Translations under genes and position numbers: made by a program | The notes under the pieces: model-generated | The model's database searches: none | What the model saw: only the letters and a program-made list of their open reading frames with translations | What the model was told of the DNA's origin: nothing | Part shown: positions 1 through 8,353 of the stretch, in pieces | How the letters are laid out: each line of letters starts with the position of its first letter | How positions within the stretch are numbered: the stretch's first letter is position 1 | DNA from: Psychrobacter celer | GTDB lineage: Bacteria > Pseudomonadota > Gammaproteobacteria > Pseudomonadales > Moraxellaceae | DNA length: 64,000 bases | Assembly: GCF_016107555.1 (NCBI RefSeq) | Contig: NZ_JABASU010000011.1 | Location: 20,058-84,057, forward strand | Reading direction: 5' to 3'

Positions 1-225
1 TGGTGGCAGGCGCGCTCGTTATTTACTTGTTTCCGAGCACTGTGCAGCAGATTGGTCTGAGCCTGGATAGTAGCGCTGATATTGGCGCTGCTGGCGACAG
101 ACTATATGTGCCGCTTATTACGTAGGCGTTTAGATGGCTATACGGGCGATGGGCTAGGGGCGACGCAGCAGGTAAGTGAAATCGCCATATATGCGGGGCT
201 GGCTGCTTCTATACCTTTTGTCTGA
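1..225 (+). pseudogene. cobS: Cobalamin synthase CobS, C-terminal part, apparently frameshifted
   Basis: CobS is the membrane enzyme that joins adenosylcobinamide-GDP to alpha-ribazole in the last steps of B12 nucleotide-loop assembly. The frame ending at 223-225 carries RRLDGYTGDGLGATQQVSE, the family's C-terminal loop, after a hydrophobic segment read from 61. That frame has a TGA at 58-60. The matching hydrophobic upstream stretch (VAGALVIYLFPSTVQQIGL) lies in the frame starting at base 3. Joining them needs a one-base shift near 55-61, so either the gene is broken or the assembly has an indel. The 5' part is outside the window. cobC follows, which supports the identification. The family call is firm; the pseudogene call is less so. 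Confidence 0.6.
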
Positions 226-229
226 AGTA

Positions 230-374
230 TATAGTCAGTCCTAAATGAAAAGAGTACAAGTATTATGACGCGCTACTGGTATAAATTTTCCTTGCTTGCT
301 GTGCCTACGCAGACAGATGCTACGAAAAACTCATCCCAGTAGCACTGTGTTTATTTTATGGTGAATTGACTATA
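230..374 (+). repeat. TATAGTCA-ended palindromic repeat, copy 1
   Basis: This is a 145-base element with inverted ends: TATAGTCAG at 230 and TTGACTATA ending at 374. Inside it, CGCTACTGGTATAAATTTT faces CATCCCAGTAGC, forming a second nested inverted repeat. Related copies lie at 10593-10731 and 17836-17987. This copy is the most diverged in the middle. It fills the gap between cobS and cobC and ends 24 bases before the cobC start. Confidence 0.75.
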
Positions 375-398
375 AAAAAACAGGAGGCAAATCCACCA

Positions 399-950
399 AT
401 GACGCTTTATACTTGGCGGCATCCAAAACCCATGGCCACTGATGGGCGCTGCATCGGCCAAAGTGATGTGGCCGTCGATAAGCGCAAATTAAAACGTCTG
501 GCGCATCGTATCGAGCGTTTTGTGCGGCGGCATCAACTGCCAAAGGTGATCTGGGTAAGCCCATTACAGCGCTCATTCAAAGTCGGGCAGATATTGGCGC
601 AGCGCGGTTTTGCCTGTCATGTCGCCCCTGAGATTAATTTTGGTCAATGGGATGGTCAAGATTGGGCGCAAATTGCCAAGCAAGAGATCGATGACTGGTG
701 TGCTAACTTTGCTCACTTTGCGCCTGATGGTGGCGAGAGCTTGCAGCAGTTATTTGAGCGTGTGGAGAACTGGTTAAGTGACATGGCTGCGCAAAATAGT
801 GGTCAAAAACCAGTATTAGCAGTCGGTCATGCAGGCTGGATAACTGCTGCCAAGATGATTGATGCTGGACAAAATATACCGAAGATAGTAGCAGATTGGC
901 CAGTTTCAGTGGCGTACGGGGAGCGACAAGACTTGCCTTTTCTTTTTTGA
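399..950 (+). CDS. cobC: Histidine phosphatase family protein, probable alpha-ribazole phosphatase
   Basis: A 183-residue cytoplasmic histidine phosphatase, probably removing the 5' phosphate of alpha-ribazole phosphate in B12 synthesis. The start motif is TWRHPKP, with Pro where most family members have Gly after Arg-His. GRCIGQSD and the C-terminal VGHAGWI (second catalytic His) also fit. ATG 399 is chosen because AGGAGG at 382-387 sits 11 bases upstream; the frame could extend to TTG 366, but that lies in the upstream repeat. Its place just after cobS supports the CobC role. Another phosphoglycerate-mutase-like substrate is possible. A terminator follows at 1035. Confidence 0.75.
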   Translation: MTLYTWRHPKPMATDGRCIGQSDVAVDKRKLKRLAHRIERFVRRHQLPKVIWVSPLQRSFKVGQILAQRGFACHVAPEINFGQWDGQDWAQIAKQEIDDWCANFAHFAPDGGESLQQLFERVENWLSDMAAQNSGQKPVLAVGHAGWITAAKMIDAGQNIPKIVADWPVSVAYGERQDLPFLF

Positions 951-1034
951 GTGTGTTTTCAATGCCAGCTTCCACGATAATACATTTGAAAATATACCCT
1001 AATGACATGCTCTAATAAAAAGGCTCATAGCAAA

Positions 1035-1066
1035 AAACTGGCCATGTGTAATGACCAGTTTATTTT
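1035..1066 (+). terminator. Terminator of cobC, interrupted by a MITE
   Basis: AAACTGGCCAT (1035-1045) pairs with ATGACCAGTTT (1051-1061) and runs into a TATTTT tail. The T-rich tail is also the target-site duplication of the element inserted at 1067. Confidence 0.7.
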
Positions 1067-1198
1067 GGTGGTGTGTCAAAAAGTATGCTGATTAAAACTT
1101 GAACAATTTTTGAAGCCTTGAAAGCCCTATAGAATCAGAGAACTTAGCATAGATTTCTTATTGACTTCTATCGCCAGCATACTTTTTAGAACACCACC
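1067..1198. mobile_element. 132-bp MITE with IS1-like ends
   Basis: The terminal inverted repeats are 24 bases long, 1067-1090 and 1175-1198. They start GGTGGTGT and differ at only two positions (TGTC versus TTCT after GGTGG). A perfect 8-base duplication, TTTATTTT, flanks the element at 1059-1066 and 1199-1206. There is no transposase frame inside. GGTG-type ends and 8-9 base duplications are characteristic of the IS1 family, so this is probably a non-autonomous IS1-type derivative. The ends and duplication are read directly; the family assignment is inference. Confidence 0.85.
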
Positions 1199-1242
1199 TT
1201 TATTTTATCTTCTGCAGCGATGGACAAGGGCTTTTGCATCAT

Positions 1243-1524
1243 TTAAGCAATCTTATCAAACCATGCTTTGTTATTATCAGGCGTCATAGAATCGAAGCTG
1301 ACATAAATACCTCTTTCATCTACTGTGGCATACCAGTGATCGTCATCACTGCCAGTCAGCAGTTGAAAATACTTATTATTTACAATTCTACCGACAGTAT
1401 AAACCTCACCTTCTGCATAAAACTTATTACCTTGGATACATAACAATTTATCATTGGTATTTATCACACGGCTGTCTAATGTTTTGTCGTTCAACGTATT
1501 GTTATTTGGCATACTATTCGTCAT
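1243..1524 (-). CDS. Hypothetical protein, 93 residues
   Basis: A soluble, acidic 93-residue protein that I do not recognise. The start is Asn-rich (MTNSMPNNNTLNDKT). The second half looks like a compact beta domain (DKLLCIQGNKFYAEGEVYTV, then DDDHWYATVDERGIYVSFD). It has no signal peptide or membrane segment. The upstream GATAGGGT before ATG 1524 is a weak ribosome site. It lies alone between the MITE and rplI on the same strand as the ribosomal operon, but beyond that operon's terminator. The even length and lack of stops suggest it is real. Function unknown. Confidence 0.55.
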   Translation of the reverse strand: MTNSMPNNNTLNDKTLDSRVINTNDKLLCIQGNKFYAEGEVYTVGRIVNNKYFQLLTGSDDDHWYATVDERGIYVSFDSMTPDNNKAWFDKIA

Positions 1525-1705
1525 ACCCTATCAACAAATGAGAAAGTTATAGCATAACAGTCAGATAATTAAATATATAGAGGGTTTTATAGAGGTTATC
1601 TTATCATTAAGTATAAGATATTTAAGGGTTTATTGCAGATAGTTGCTAGAGTATATCATCGGGTCGCAACAAATAAGTCAAGCGAGATTAGCAGCGATCA
1701 GGAAT

Positions 1706-1741
1706 AAAAAAAGCCAGCGACATGATGTCACTGGCTTTTTT
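1706..1741 (-). terminator. Terminator of the rpsF-rpsR-rplI operon
   Basis: AAGCCAGCGAC and GTCACTGGCTT form a strong stem with A-runs on the left and T-runs on the right, so it can act in both directions. It sits 17 bases past the rplI stop. Confidence 0.85.
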
Positions 1742-1757
1742 AGACTGCTACAAAGGC

Positions 1758-2267
1758 TTACTCTTCTGAGTAATCTTCGTTGTCGTCTTCTACATCGTCA
1801 GCTGCGTCTTCATTGTCGCCATCTTCAGACAAGATAGTAACCAAGATGCTAGCAGTCACGTCATGGTGTAGCTGAATATCAACATTGTATTCGCCCACTT
1901 GACGTAGAGTGCCTTCAGGTAGCTTGATTTCAGCACGGTCTACTTCTAGACCTGAGTTAGTCAATGCTTCAGCGATATCGCGAGTACCGATAGAGCCAAA
2001 TAGCTTGCCTTCGTCACCTGATTTAGCACGCATGATGACATTAACGTCAGTTAATGCGTCAGCACGCTCTTGAGCAGTAGCGATTTCTTTTGCTTCTTCA
2101 GCTTCAAGCTCAGCACGACGTGCTTCGAACTTTTCAATGTTAGCTTTGGTCGCAGGTAGCGCTTTGCCCTGAGGGATAAGAAAGTTACGACCGTAACCTG
2201 GTTTTACATCGACAGTTTCACCGAGTTTACCAAGGTTGACGATACGCTGTAACAAAATAATTTGCAT
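1758..2267 (-). CDS. rplI: 50S ribosomal protein L9
   Basis: A large-subunit ribosomal protein that binds 23S rRNA near the base of the L1 stalk. The N-terminal domain is clear ([19 protein letters not shown], then [20 protein letters not shown]), followed by the long connecting helix (about residues 40-75) and the C-terminal domain. At 169 residues it is about 20 longer than E. coli L9. The extra is a very acidic tail after about residue 148 ([20 protein letters not shown]). It is last in rpsF-rpsR-rplI, 25 bases after rpsR, and shares the operon terminator at 1706-1741. Confidence 0.97.
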   Translation of the reverse strand: MQIILLQRIVNLGKLGETVDVKPGYGRNFLIPQGKALPATKANIEKFEARRAELEAEEAKEIATAQERADALTDVNVIMRAKSGDEGKLFGSIGTRDIAEALTNSGLEVDRAEIKLPEGTLRQVGEYNVDIQLHHDVTASILVTILSEDGDNEDAADDVEDDNEDYSEE

Positions 2268-2292
2268 GAGTCATTCCTAGTTAACGGTTAAA

Positions 2293-2520
2293 TTACTGAT
2301 GGTTGTCAGTATACGGAAGTAGTGAAAGGTAACGAGCTTGCTTGATAGCAGTGGCTAGTTGACGCTGATACTTAGTAGACGTACCGGTAATACGGCTTGG
2401 TACGATTTTACCATTATCACTGATGTACTGTTTTAGCAATTCAACATCTTTATAGTCGATGTGAGTGATGCCTTCAGCAGTGAAACGGCAGAATTTGCGA
2501 CGGCGATAGAAACGTGCCAT
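2293..2520 (-). CDS. rpsR: 30S ribosomal protein S18
   Basis: A 75-residue small-subunit protein that forms a heterodimer with S6 on the platform of the 30S subunit. It shows the S18 core: [18 protein letters not shown] at the start, [20 protein letters not shown] in the middle and [19 protein letters not shown] at the end. It follows rpsF by 16 bases, with AGGAGAAT just before the ATG. The length is normal for the family. It is probably regulated together with S6 through the leader upstream of rpsF. Confidence 0.98.
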   Translation of the reverse strand: MARFYRRRKFCRFTAEGITHIDYKDVELLKQYISDNGKIVPSRITGTSTKYQRQLATAIKQARYLSLLPYTDNHQ

Positions 2521-2536
2521 GAGTATTCTCCTTTAA

Positions 2537-2935
2537 TTAGTCTTCACTGTTGTCGTTGTCGTCGTTTTCACGATTGTCTGGACGACGAGTAGTTGCTTTG
2601 CGTGCGCGTTTTTCATCGGCATTCTTGGCTAACTGCGACTCTTCAGTGACAGCTTCGTCACGGCGCATAACTAGACTACGAATGATCGCGTCGTTATAGC
2701 GGAATAATTCTTCAAGTTCAGCTAAAGTATCACCGTCAGTTTCGATGTTGAAAAGAACGTAGTGAGCTTTGTGAATCTTGTTGATTGGATAAGCCAATTG
2801 ACGGCGGCCCCAATCTTCAAGGCGATGGATAGCACCACCGTTGTCTTGAACCAACTTGATATAGCGTTCAACCATGCCGACCACTTGGTCGCTTTGGTCT
2901 GGGTGTACAAGTAACACCAGTTCGTAATGTCGCAT
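2537..2935 (-). CDS. rpsF: 30S ribosomal protein S6
   Basis: A 132-residue small-subunit platform protein. It opens [18 protein letters not shown], as S6 does, and keeps [13 protein letters not shown] and [13 protein letters not shown]. After about residue 100 the tail is highly charged, first basic then acidic ([13 protein letters not shown]), comparable to the Glu tail that E. coli S6 receives by modification. It is the first gene of the operon. The AAGGAG ribosome site lies inside the hairpin at 2941-2986. Confidence 0.97.
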   Translation of the reverse strand: MRHYELVLLVHPDQSDQVVGMVERYIKLVQDNGGAIHRLEDWGRRQLAYPINKIHKAHYVLFNIETDGDTLAELEELFRYNDAIIRSLVMRRDEAVTEESQLAKNADEKRARKATTRRPDNRENDDNDNSED

Positions 2936-2940
2936 TATGA

Positions 2941-2986
2941 CTCCTTACGGATTAGTAGCTATTGACCCTATGTCAATAGCAAGGAG
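2941..2986 (-). promoter_or_regulatory. S6:S18 autoregulatory leader
   Basis: On the mRNA strand, CTCCTT (2986-2981) can pair with the rpsF ribosome site AAGGAG (2946-2941). Between them is a perfect 9-base hairpin, GCTATTGAC with GTCAATAGC (2980-2972 and 2966-2958). A CCG (2950-2948) lies unpaired next to the outer stem. This is the layout of the known S6:S18-binding leader, in which the ribosomal protein pair binds a CCG bulge and blocks translation. The structure was read by eye. The rest of the 300-base gap to 3235 shows nothing else clear. Confidence 0.7.
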
Positions 2987-3235
2987 ATTTATAAGGTAAA
3001 CCCAACGCCCAGTTTTATAAAATCCTATTTATAAAAATAGTTCTTATAAAATCTTGGAGATAAGCTTAGTTTATAAAGCGCCGTATTATAACAGTAGTGA
3101 GTGGCTAATACAAAGGTTAATCACTCACGCATTGCCGGTAATACTAAAAAAGCCACGATCATGCGCTGCTTTTTCAGTATTTAAAGAGGTATTTAAGGAT
3201 AAATTTAGAGATCGAGCTTGTTATTTATCGGTTGA

Positions 3236-4237
3236 TTATTTCAGAGTTGGCTTTTTTGCCAGCTGACTGCTGTCGGCTTTGACCACCAACGTCTTAGCCA
3301 GTTTGTCATGCCAACCGATATTTTCAGGGCTCTTTAATGCCATGTAATAATGTACCCCGATAATTGCAAATGCAAAGAAACCTAGGATCATGAACAGTAG
3401 ATAGTAAATGATAAGTAGCAATAAAGTACGAACAGCTATAAGTTTAGTAAAGGAGGGAAGAGTATGCGTGGTTTGATCTACGACCCGAATACCAGTAAGT
3501 AACTTGCCCAACGATTGCCCACGGAGCGAAATGAATATTAATTGTAATGCAAGCAAACCAAATATAAGCGCTTGCGACATCATCAAAGTACTGCTAGGAA
3601 TAGTTTCTATTAAACTTGTAGAATACTCTAAAGCTTTATTTAAAGTTTCTACACTCTCGATATTCTGGAGCTTTGAATAGTCAATGTCTAACTTTGACCA
3701 AGCCATTATCATCGGAATGGAAGCTAGTATATAGACGAGAGCATTGATAACAGTCGCCAATACTCGCGACATGATAGGCGCTAGTACGACGTCGCCAACG
3801 ACCTTATCTTGGTTGGTGGCAGCTTTATTCAGATGGGTTTTGTTTAATGAGACGTTGTGATGCGGGGTGTGGTGACGATTGGTCGTCATGTCGACCTTAG
3901 TGTTATTCGCCGTATCTTTACGCTCAGGCTTGCCGTACAGTCTATCTAAAGACACAGGCTTGTCGGTTTGCTTACCTGAGGCATTGTCTTCTGGAAAGAT
4001 AGTGACGTTGTTAATGATAGAGTCATTGACCTCAGCGCCATTAACCGGAGCGGGTGTATAGACCGTTTGGTTGTTGGTTAAGGTGCCGACACGTTGCCAT
4101 TGTTCCAAGCCTTCATGCCACATCAGGTCATCTAGCACCACTTCGCCAGATGCCAACATGATATTGAGCTGCTCCAAATTGTATGGACCAGCTTGTACGT
4201 TATTTCGAGCAAGAAAAATTTGCATAATTGCCTGCAT
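3236..4237 (-). CDS. GYF_2-RDD family membrane protein
   Basis: A 333-residue inner-membrane protein. The N-terminus (about residues 5-50, IFLARNNVQAGPYNLEQLN, then LMWHEGLEQWQRV) matches the GYF_2 domain. A polar linker of about 100 residues follows. From about 150 comes an RDD domain (APIMSRVLATVINALVYIL, GQSLGKLLTGIRVVDQ) with four or so membrane helices. RDD proteins are mostly uncharacterised; some have been linked to ion transport. The start could be ATG 4225 (MQIFLARN), which fits the domain better than ATG 4237. It is transcribed alone. Function unknown. Confidence 0.8.
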   Translation of the reverse strand: MQAIMQIFLARNNVQAGPYNLEQLNIMLASGEVVLDDLMWHEGLEQWQRVGTLTNNQTVYTPAPVNGAEVNDSIINNVTIFPEDNASGKQTDKPVSLDRLYGKPERKDTANNTKVDMTTNRHHTPHHNVSLNKTHLNKAATNQDKVVGDVVLAPIMSRVLATVINALVYILASIPMIMAWSKLDIDYSKLQNIESVETLNKALEYSTSLIETIPSSTLMMSQALIFGLLALQLIFISLRGQSLGKLLTGIRVVDQTTHTLPSFTKLIAVRTLLLLIIYYLLFMILGFFAFAIIGVHYYMALKSPENIGWHDKLAKTLVVKADSSQLAKKPTLK

Positions 4238-4291
4238 AGTTAGTCAAATATTAAGTCACTGTTTTTAAGCCACTACTTGTCTCACATTATA

Positions 4292-4325
4292 TTAGGGTCT
4301 ATTTGAAAAAATCAAATAGACCCTA
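4292..4325 (-). terminator. Hairpin after ppsA
   Basis: A perfect 14-base stem (TTAGGGTCTATTTGA with its complement) encloses a six-base A/T loop. It lies 54 bases past the ppsA stop and before the next minus-strand gene. It lacks a long T-run on the minus strand, so it may be a weaker terminator or an mRNA-stabilising hairpin. Confidence 0.6.
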
Positions 4326-4379
4326 AAAGTAGTACTTGTAATGACTGTGTCAATCACCGTCGTGACTTAATGTAACGGC

Positions 4380-6764
4380 TTATTTTTTGTCTTCACCAGC
4401 TAAGAAGAACCAAGTGTCTAGCACTGAGTCAGGGTTTAGTGACACAGAGCTGATGCCTTGTTCCATGAGCCAGAATGCTAGATCTGGATGGTCAGATGGA
4501 CCTTGACCACAAATGCCGACGTACTTGTTTTGCTTACGGCAAGCTTCGATAGCCATGGTCAACAGTTTCTTAACCGCAGGGTCGCGCTCATCAAATAAGT
4601 GAGAGACGATACCTGAGTCACGGTCAAGACCGAGCGTTAGCTGAGTCAAGTCATTAGAGCCGATTGAGAAACCATCGAAATGCTCAAGGAATTCTTCTGC
4701 CAATAGAGCGTTGGTGGGTAGCTCACACATCATGATAACGCGTAGACCATTCTCGCCGCGTTTTAGGCCATTTTTCTCAAGCAGTTCGATGACTTGACGT
4801 GCTTCGTCAGTGGTACGAACGAATGGAATCATGATCTCAACGTTGGTCAAGCCCATCTCGTCGCGGACACGTTTTAGTGCTTTACACTCAAGCTCAAAGC
4901 AGTCGCGGAAGTTGTCAGACACGTAACGGCTGGCACCGCGGAAGCCTAGCATTGGGTTTTCTTCTGATGGCTCGTATAGCTTACCACCCAATAGGTTGGC
5001 ATATTCGTTTGATTTAAAGTCAGACATACGAACGATGACAGGCTGGTCCATAAAGGCAACCGCTAGGGTTGAGATACCTTCGACCAATTTATCAACATAA
5101 AAATCGACAGGTGAGGCATAGCCTGCGATACGCTCATGAATGGCTTGTGAGATTTCGCGTGGCAAGCTATTCATGTTTAGTAGCGCTTTTGGATGCACAC
5201 CAATCATACGGTTGATGATAAACTCAAGACGGGCAAGGCCGATACCTTCGTTTGGCATTTGGGTAAATGAGAAGGCGCGGTCTGGGTTGCCGACATTCAT
5301 CATCACTTTAAATGCTAGCTCTGGCATGGTCTCGACAGAGTTGGTTTGTACTTCAAAGTCGATCTGACCTTCGTAGATAAAGCCTGTGTCGCCTTCGGCA
5401 CAAGAGGCGGTGACGTCTTGACCGTCGACCAATAGCTCAGTGGCGTTACCACAACCAACAATCGCTGGTACACCTAGCTCACGAGCAATGATAGCCGCGT
5501 GACAGGTACGGCCACCGCGGTTGGTGATGATCGCAGAGGCGCGTTTCATGACCGGTTCCCAATCTGGATCCGTCATATCAGAGACTAATATATCGCCTTC
5601 TTCTACTTTGTCCATCTCGTTTAGGTTGGTGACGATGCGTACTTTACCTGAGCCGATACGCTGACCGATTGAACGACCTTCGCACAATACTTTGGCATCA
5701 GTGGTATCGATGACATAACGCTCCATAACATTGCTGTCTTGGCGGCTTTTAACGGTCTCAGGGCGCGCCTGTACGATGAAGATTTCACCGCTGTCACCGT
5801 CTTTCGCCCACTCGATATCCATCGCTTGGCCATAATGCTGCTCGATGGTGACCGCTTGCTTGGCAAGTGAGGTTAGCTCTTCTGTGGTGAGTGAGAACTG
5901 CATGCGATCTTGTTTTTCAACATCAACGGTTTTCACTGATTTTGACGTGCTGCCTTCATCGCCATACACCATTTTCTTATGCTTGCTACCGAGGTTACGG
6001 CGAATAACGGCAGGCTTGCCATTGGCGAGTAATTTTTTAGAGATATAGAATTCGTCTGGGTTCACCGCGCCCTGTACGACCATTTCACCTAGGCCGTAGC
6101 TTGAGGTGATAAAGACCACTTGATCAAAGCCACTTTCGGTATCAAGGGTAAACATCACGCCCGCGGCGCCTGTTTCTGAGCGTACCATACGCTGTACAGC
6201 AGCCGATAGTGCCACGCCTTCGTGCTCAAAACCTTTGTGCACGCGATAAGAGATGGCACGGTCGTTATACAAAGAGGCAAATACTTCTTTAATAGCGATT
6301 AGGACGTTATCAATACCACGAATGTTCAAGAAAGTCTCTTGTTGACCAGCAAATGACGCATCTGGCAAATCTTCGGCAGTCGCAGAAGAGCGTACCGCAA
6401 CCGCGATGTCTTCGCCGCCGCTCATGGCTTCAAATGACTTGCGTACTTCTTGCTCAAGGTCGCTTGGCAGCGCTTGCTCAATGATCCAAGTACGGATTTT
6501 TTTACCAGTGGCAGCAAGTTTGTTGACATCGTTGACGTCTAAGGTTTTTAGCTCGTTGTTGATCTTATCGAGCAAGCCTGTTTCGGTCAAAAAACGATTG
6601 AACGCATTGGAAGTCGTCGCAAAACCGCCTGGAACACTAACGCCTAAATCAGATAGGTGGCTGATCATCTCGCCGAGTGAGGCGTTTTTACCACCGACCA
6701 TATCGATGTCGTCTTTTCCTAACTGATCTAGATTGATTACAAGTGCTGTAGATTGCGCTGCCAT
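4380..6764 (-). CDS. ppsA: Phosphoenolpyruvate synthase
   Basis: A 794-residue cytoplasmic enzyme that makes PEP from pyruvate and ATP (pyruvate, water dikinase), the entry to gluconeogenesis. The ATP-grasp domain opens with [12 protein letters not shown] (residues 23-34). The swivelling domain has [18 protein letters not shown] with the phospho-accepting His. The C-terminal barrel contains [14 protein letters not shown] and ends normally. The length is typical. It is divergent from ppsR, whose product switches PEP synthase on and off by phosphorylating a Thr next to the catalytic His; the TCH motif is present here. Monocistronic. Confidence 0.97.
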   Translation of the reverse strand: MAAQSTALVINLDQLGKDDIDMVGGKNASLGEMISHLSDLGVSVPGGFATTSNAFNRFLTETGLLDKINNELKTLDVNDVNKLAATGKKIRTWIIEQALPSDLEQEVRKSFEAMSGGEDIAVAVRSSATAEDLPDASFAGQQETFLNIRGIDNVLIAIKEVFASLYNDRAISYRVHKGFEHEGVALSAAVQRMVRSETGAAGVMFTLDTESGFDQVVFITSSYGLGEMVVQGAVNPDEFYISKKLLANGKPAVIRRNLGSKHKKMVYGDEGSTSKSVKTVDVEKQDRMQFSLTTEELTSLAKQAVTIEQHYGQAMDIEWAKDGDSGEIFIVQARPETVKSRQDSNVMERYVIDTTDAKVLCEGRSIGQRIGSGKVRIVTNLNEMDKVEEGDILVSDMTDPDWEPVMKRASAIITNRGGRTCHAAIIARELGVPAIVGCGNATELLVDGQDVTASCAEGDTGFIYEGQIDFEVQTNSVETMPELAFKVMMNVGNPDRAFSFTQMPNEGIGLARLEFIINRMIGVHPKALLNMNSLPREISQAIHERIAGYASPVDFYVDKLVEGISTLAVAFMDQPVIVRMSDFKSNEYANLLGGKLYEPSEENPMLGFRGASRYVSDNFRDCFELECKALKRVRDEMGLTNVEIMIPFVRTTDEARQVIELLEKNGLKRGENGLRVIMMCELPTNALLAEEFLEHFDGFSIGSNDLTQLTLGLDRDSGIVSHLFDERDPAVKKLLTMAIEACRKQNKYVGICGQGPSDHPDLAFWLMEQGISSVSLNPDSVLDTWFFLAGEDKK

Positions 6765-7377
6765 GATAACTCCAGAAAATAAGGTTATTTAGTAAAGATT
6801 ATAACGGTGAATTATACCGCTATATTTGCAGAATTTCGAGGGGTTGACCCAAAAAACTTGTGAAAAAGATACAAATTGTCGGATTTGCTACATAATTTAT
6901 GATGACGCTATAGAAACAGCAATTATAAAGGGCTATCTGTGTCCAAAAAAGCTAAGAAAAAAATCCGTTTGTTGATATCTCCAAGCGCCCACCGTTTCGA
7001 CTGATTTTACCAAAACTACCAGCAGTGATAACCACTAAAGCCATCGATGGATGTTTTATAAAGCCCGTCGCCTCAAAAACCACATAACATGGCTGGTTTT
7101 TAGGAGGTATGGCGCGGCTATTTGATCGCCTTTGCCGCGCACAGCCTTTGTGCCGGCATGGATGTTGGTGATAAGTGTACGCCTGTAACATTGATTTCTA
7201 TTAGACTTCTATTATGCGTATAATATAAAGCAGAAAAACAGGGCGCTCAGCCGTGCACGGTATGTATAATAAAGACCCAGATGCTATATATCAGACAACG
7301 CCATATAATAGACAAAAACTAGATGAAGACTCCTATTGAGTTTTCAATCGATGAGTTTTCAACCGAGGTATCCACGC
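6765..7377. other. Divergent ppsA/ppsR intergenic region, 613 bases
   Basis: This gap should hold both promoters. Near the ppsA end, two TATAAT-like boxes on the minus strand (at 6798-6803 and 6811-6816) are candidate -10 sites, without convincing -35 partners. Between 6940 and 7200 there are only short broken frames on both strands. A Lys-rich start (GTGTCCAAAAAAGC at 6939) stops after about 22 codons, and a 79-residue minus frame has no recognisable content. It may be decayed coding sequence; I see no gene. Confidence 0.4.
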
Positions 7378-8274
7378 ATGTACTCAAGCAATCCAGCTGA
7401 ACAAGTCAAGCCCACCATTCAAAACCGCCACGCGCTAAACTTGGACAGCTCTCAGGCCATCAGAACCGCGTTTTTTATCTCAGATGGTACGGCGATTACG
7501 GCGGAGACGCTGGGCCGTGCGATCTTAAGTCAGTTTTCCTCGGTTCCTTTTGAGACCAGAGTGTTGCCTTATGTCGATAGCCTAGAGCGTGCTGAGGATG
7601 CGGTTGAGCAAATCAATATGGCTTATCAGCGTGATGGTTTGCTGCCATTGGTGTTTGATACCATCGTGAGCCCCGAGATTCGCGAAACAATCAACTCAGC
7701 GCACAGCTGTAACTTGGATATGTATGAGGGGCTGATCGGCCGCGTCGCAGAAGAGACTGGGGTAGAGCCAGACGGCCATTCAGGTCATGCTCATGATGAT
7801 GTCGACTCCGAGACGTATAAAGAGCGTATCGACGCGGTACATTTTGCCTTAGATAACGATGATGGGGCGCGCACCCGTCATTATAATGCTGCCGATATTA
7901 TCTTGGTAGGGGTATCACGTTCGGGCAAAACACCGACGTCACTATATCTTGCGTTACAATTCGGTATTCGCGCCGCCAATTATCCATTGACCGAAGATGA
8001 TCTGTATGACAATCAATTACCAAAACCCCTGCGCGAACACAAAGACAAGCTGTTTGGTTTACTGATTGATACCGATCGCTTGGTCAAGATTCGCCAAGAG
8101 CGCCGCGCGGGCAGCCGTTATTCGAGCTATCAGCAGTGTCAGCAAGAGCAGCGCGCCATACAAGGTATTTATATCACTCATGGTATCCCAAGCCTCGATG
8201 TCTCTGAGATGTCGGTAGAAGAGATTGCCACGCGTATCTTGCAGATGACGGGGCTAAAACGCCGCATCGGTTAG
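7378..8274 (+). CDS. ppsR: PEP synthase regulatory protein (kinase/pyrophosphorylase)
   Basis: A bifunctional ADP-dependent kinase and phosphate-dependent pyrophosphorylase that inactivates and reactivates PEP synthase. Diagnostic parts are AFFISDGTAITAETLGRAIL near the start and the P-loop GVSRSGKTPTSLYLALQ. ATG 7378 is chosen because GAGG at 7365-7368 lies nine bases upstream; longer frames start at TTG 7336 or ATG 7351. From 7378 the protein has 298 residues, slightly more than usual, with an insertion around the Asp/His-rich stretch GHSGHAHDDVDS. It is divergent from ppsA, the usual arrangement. Confidence 0.95.
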   Translation: MYSSNPAEQVKPTIQNRHALNLDSSQAIRTAFFISDGTAITAETLGRAILSQFSSVPFETRVLPYVDSLERAEDAVEQINMAYQRDGLLPLVFDTIVSPEIRETINSAHSCNLDMYEGLIGRVAEETGVEPDGHSGHAHDDVDSETYKERIDAVHFALDNDDGARTRHYNAADIILVGVSRSGKTPTSLYLALQFGIRAANYPLTEDDLYDNQLPKPLREHKDKLFGLLIDTDRLVKIRQERRAGSRYSSYQQCQQEQRAIQGIYITHGIPSLDVSEMSVEEIATRILQMTGLKRRIG

Positions 8275-8353
8275 AATGCTGAGCGCTCACATTTTATACC
8301 TCCAGATTTATCACACTATCTTTATCAAACGGTCATTTTATATAGAGAAGATT

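Noticed and set aside
703..1008. 101-residue minus-strand frame over the cobC end
   Set aside because: It overlaps cobC antisense; composition and lack of any start context mark it as a shadow frame.
1643..1837. 64-residue plus frame near rplI
   Set aside because: It crosses the rplI terminator hairpin and enters rplI antisense.
3054..3266. 70-residue plus frame before the RDD gene
   Set aside because: No ribosome site and no recognisable domain; it spans an AT-rich intergenic region and runs into the antisense of the RDD gene.
6952..7191. 79-residue minus frame between ppsA and ppsR
   Set aside because: No ribosome site, odd composition and no recognisable motif; listed only as part of the unexplained gap.
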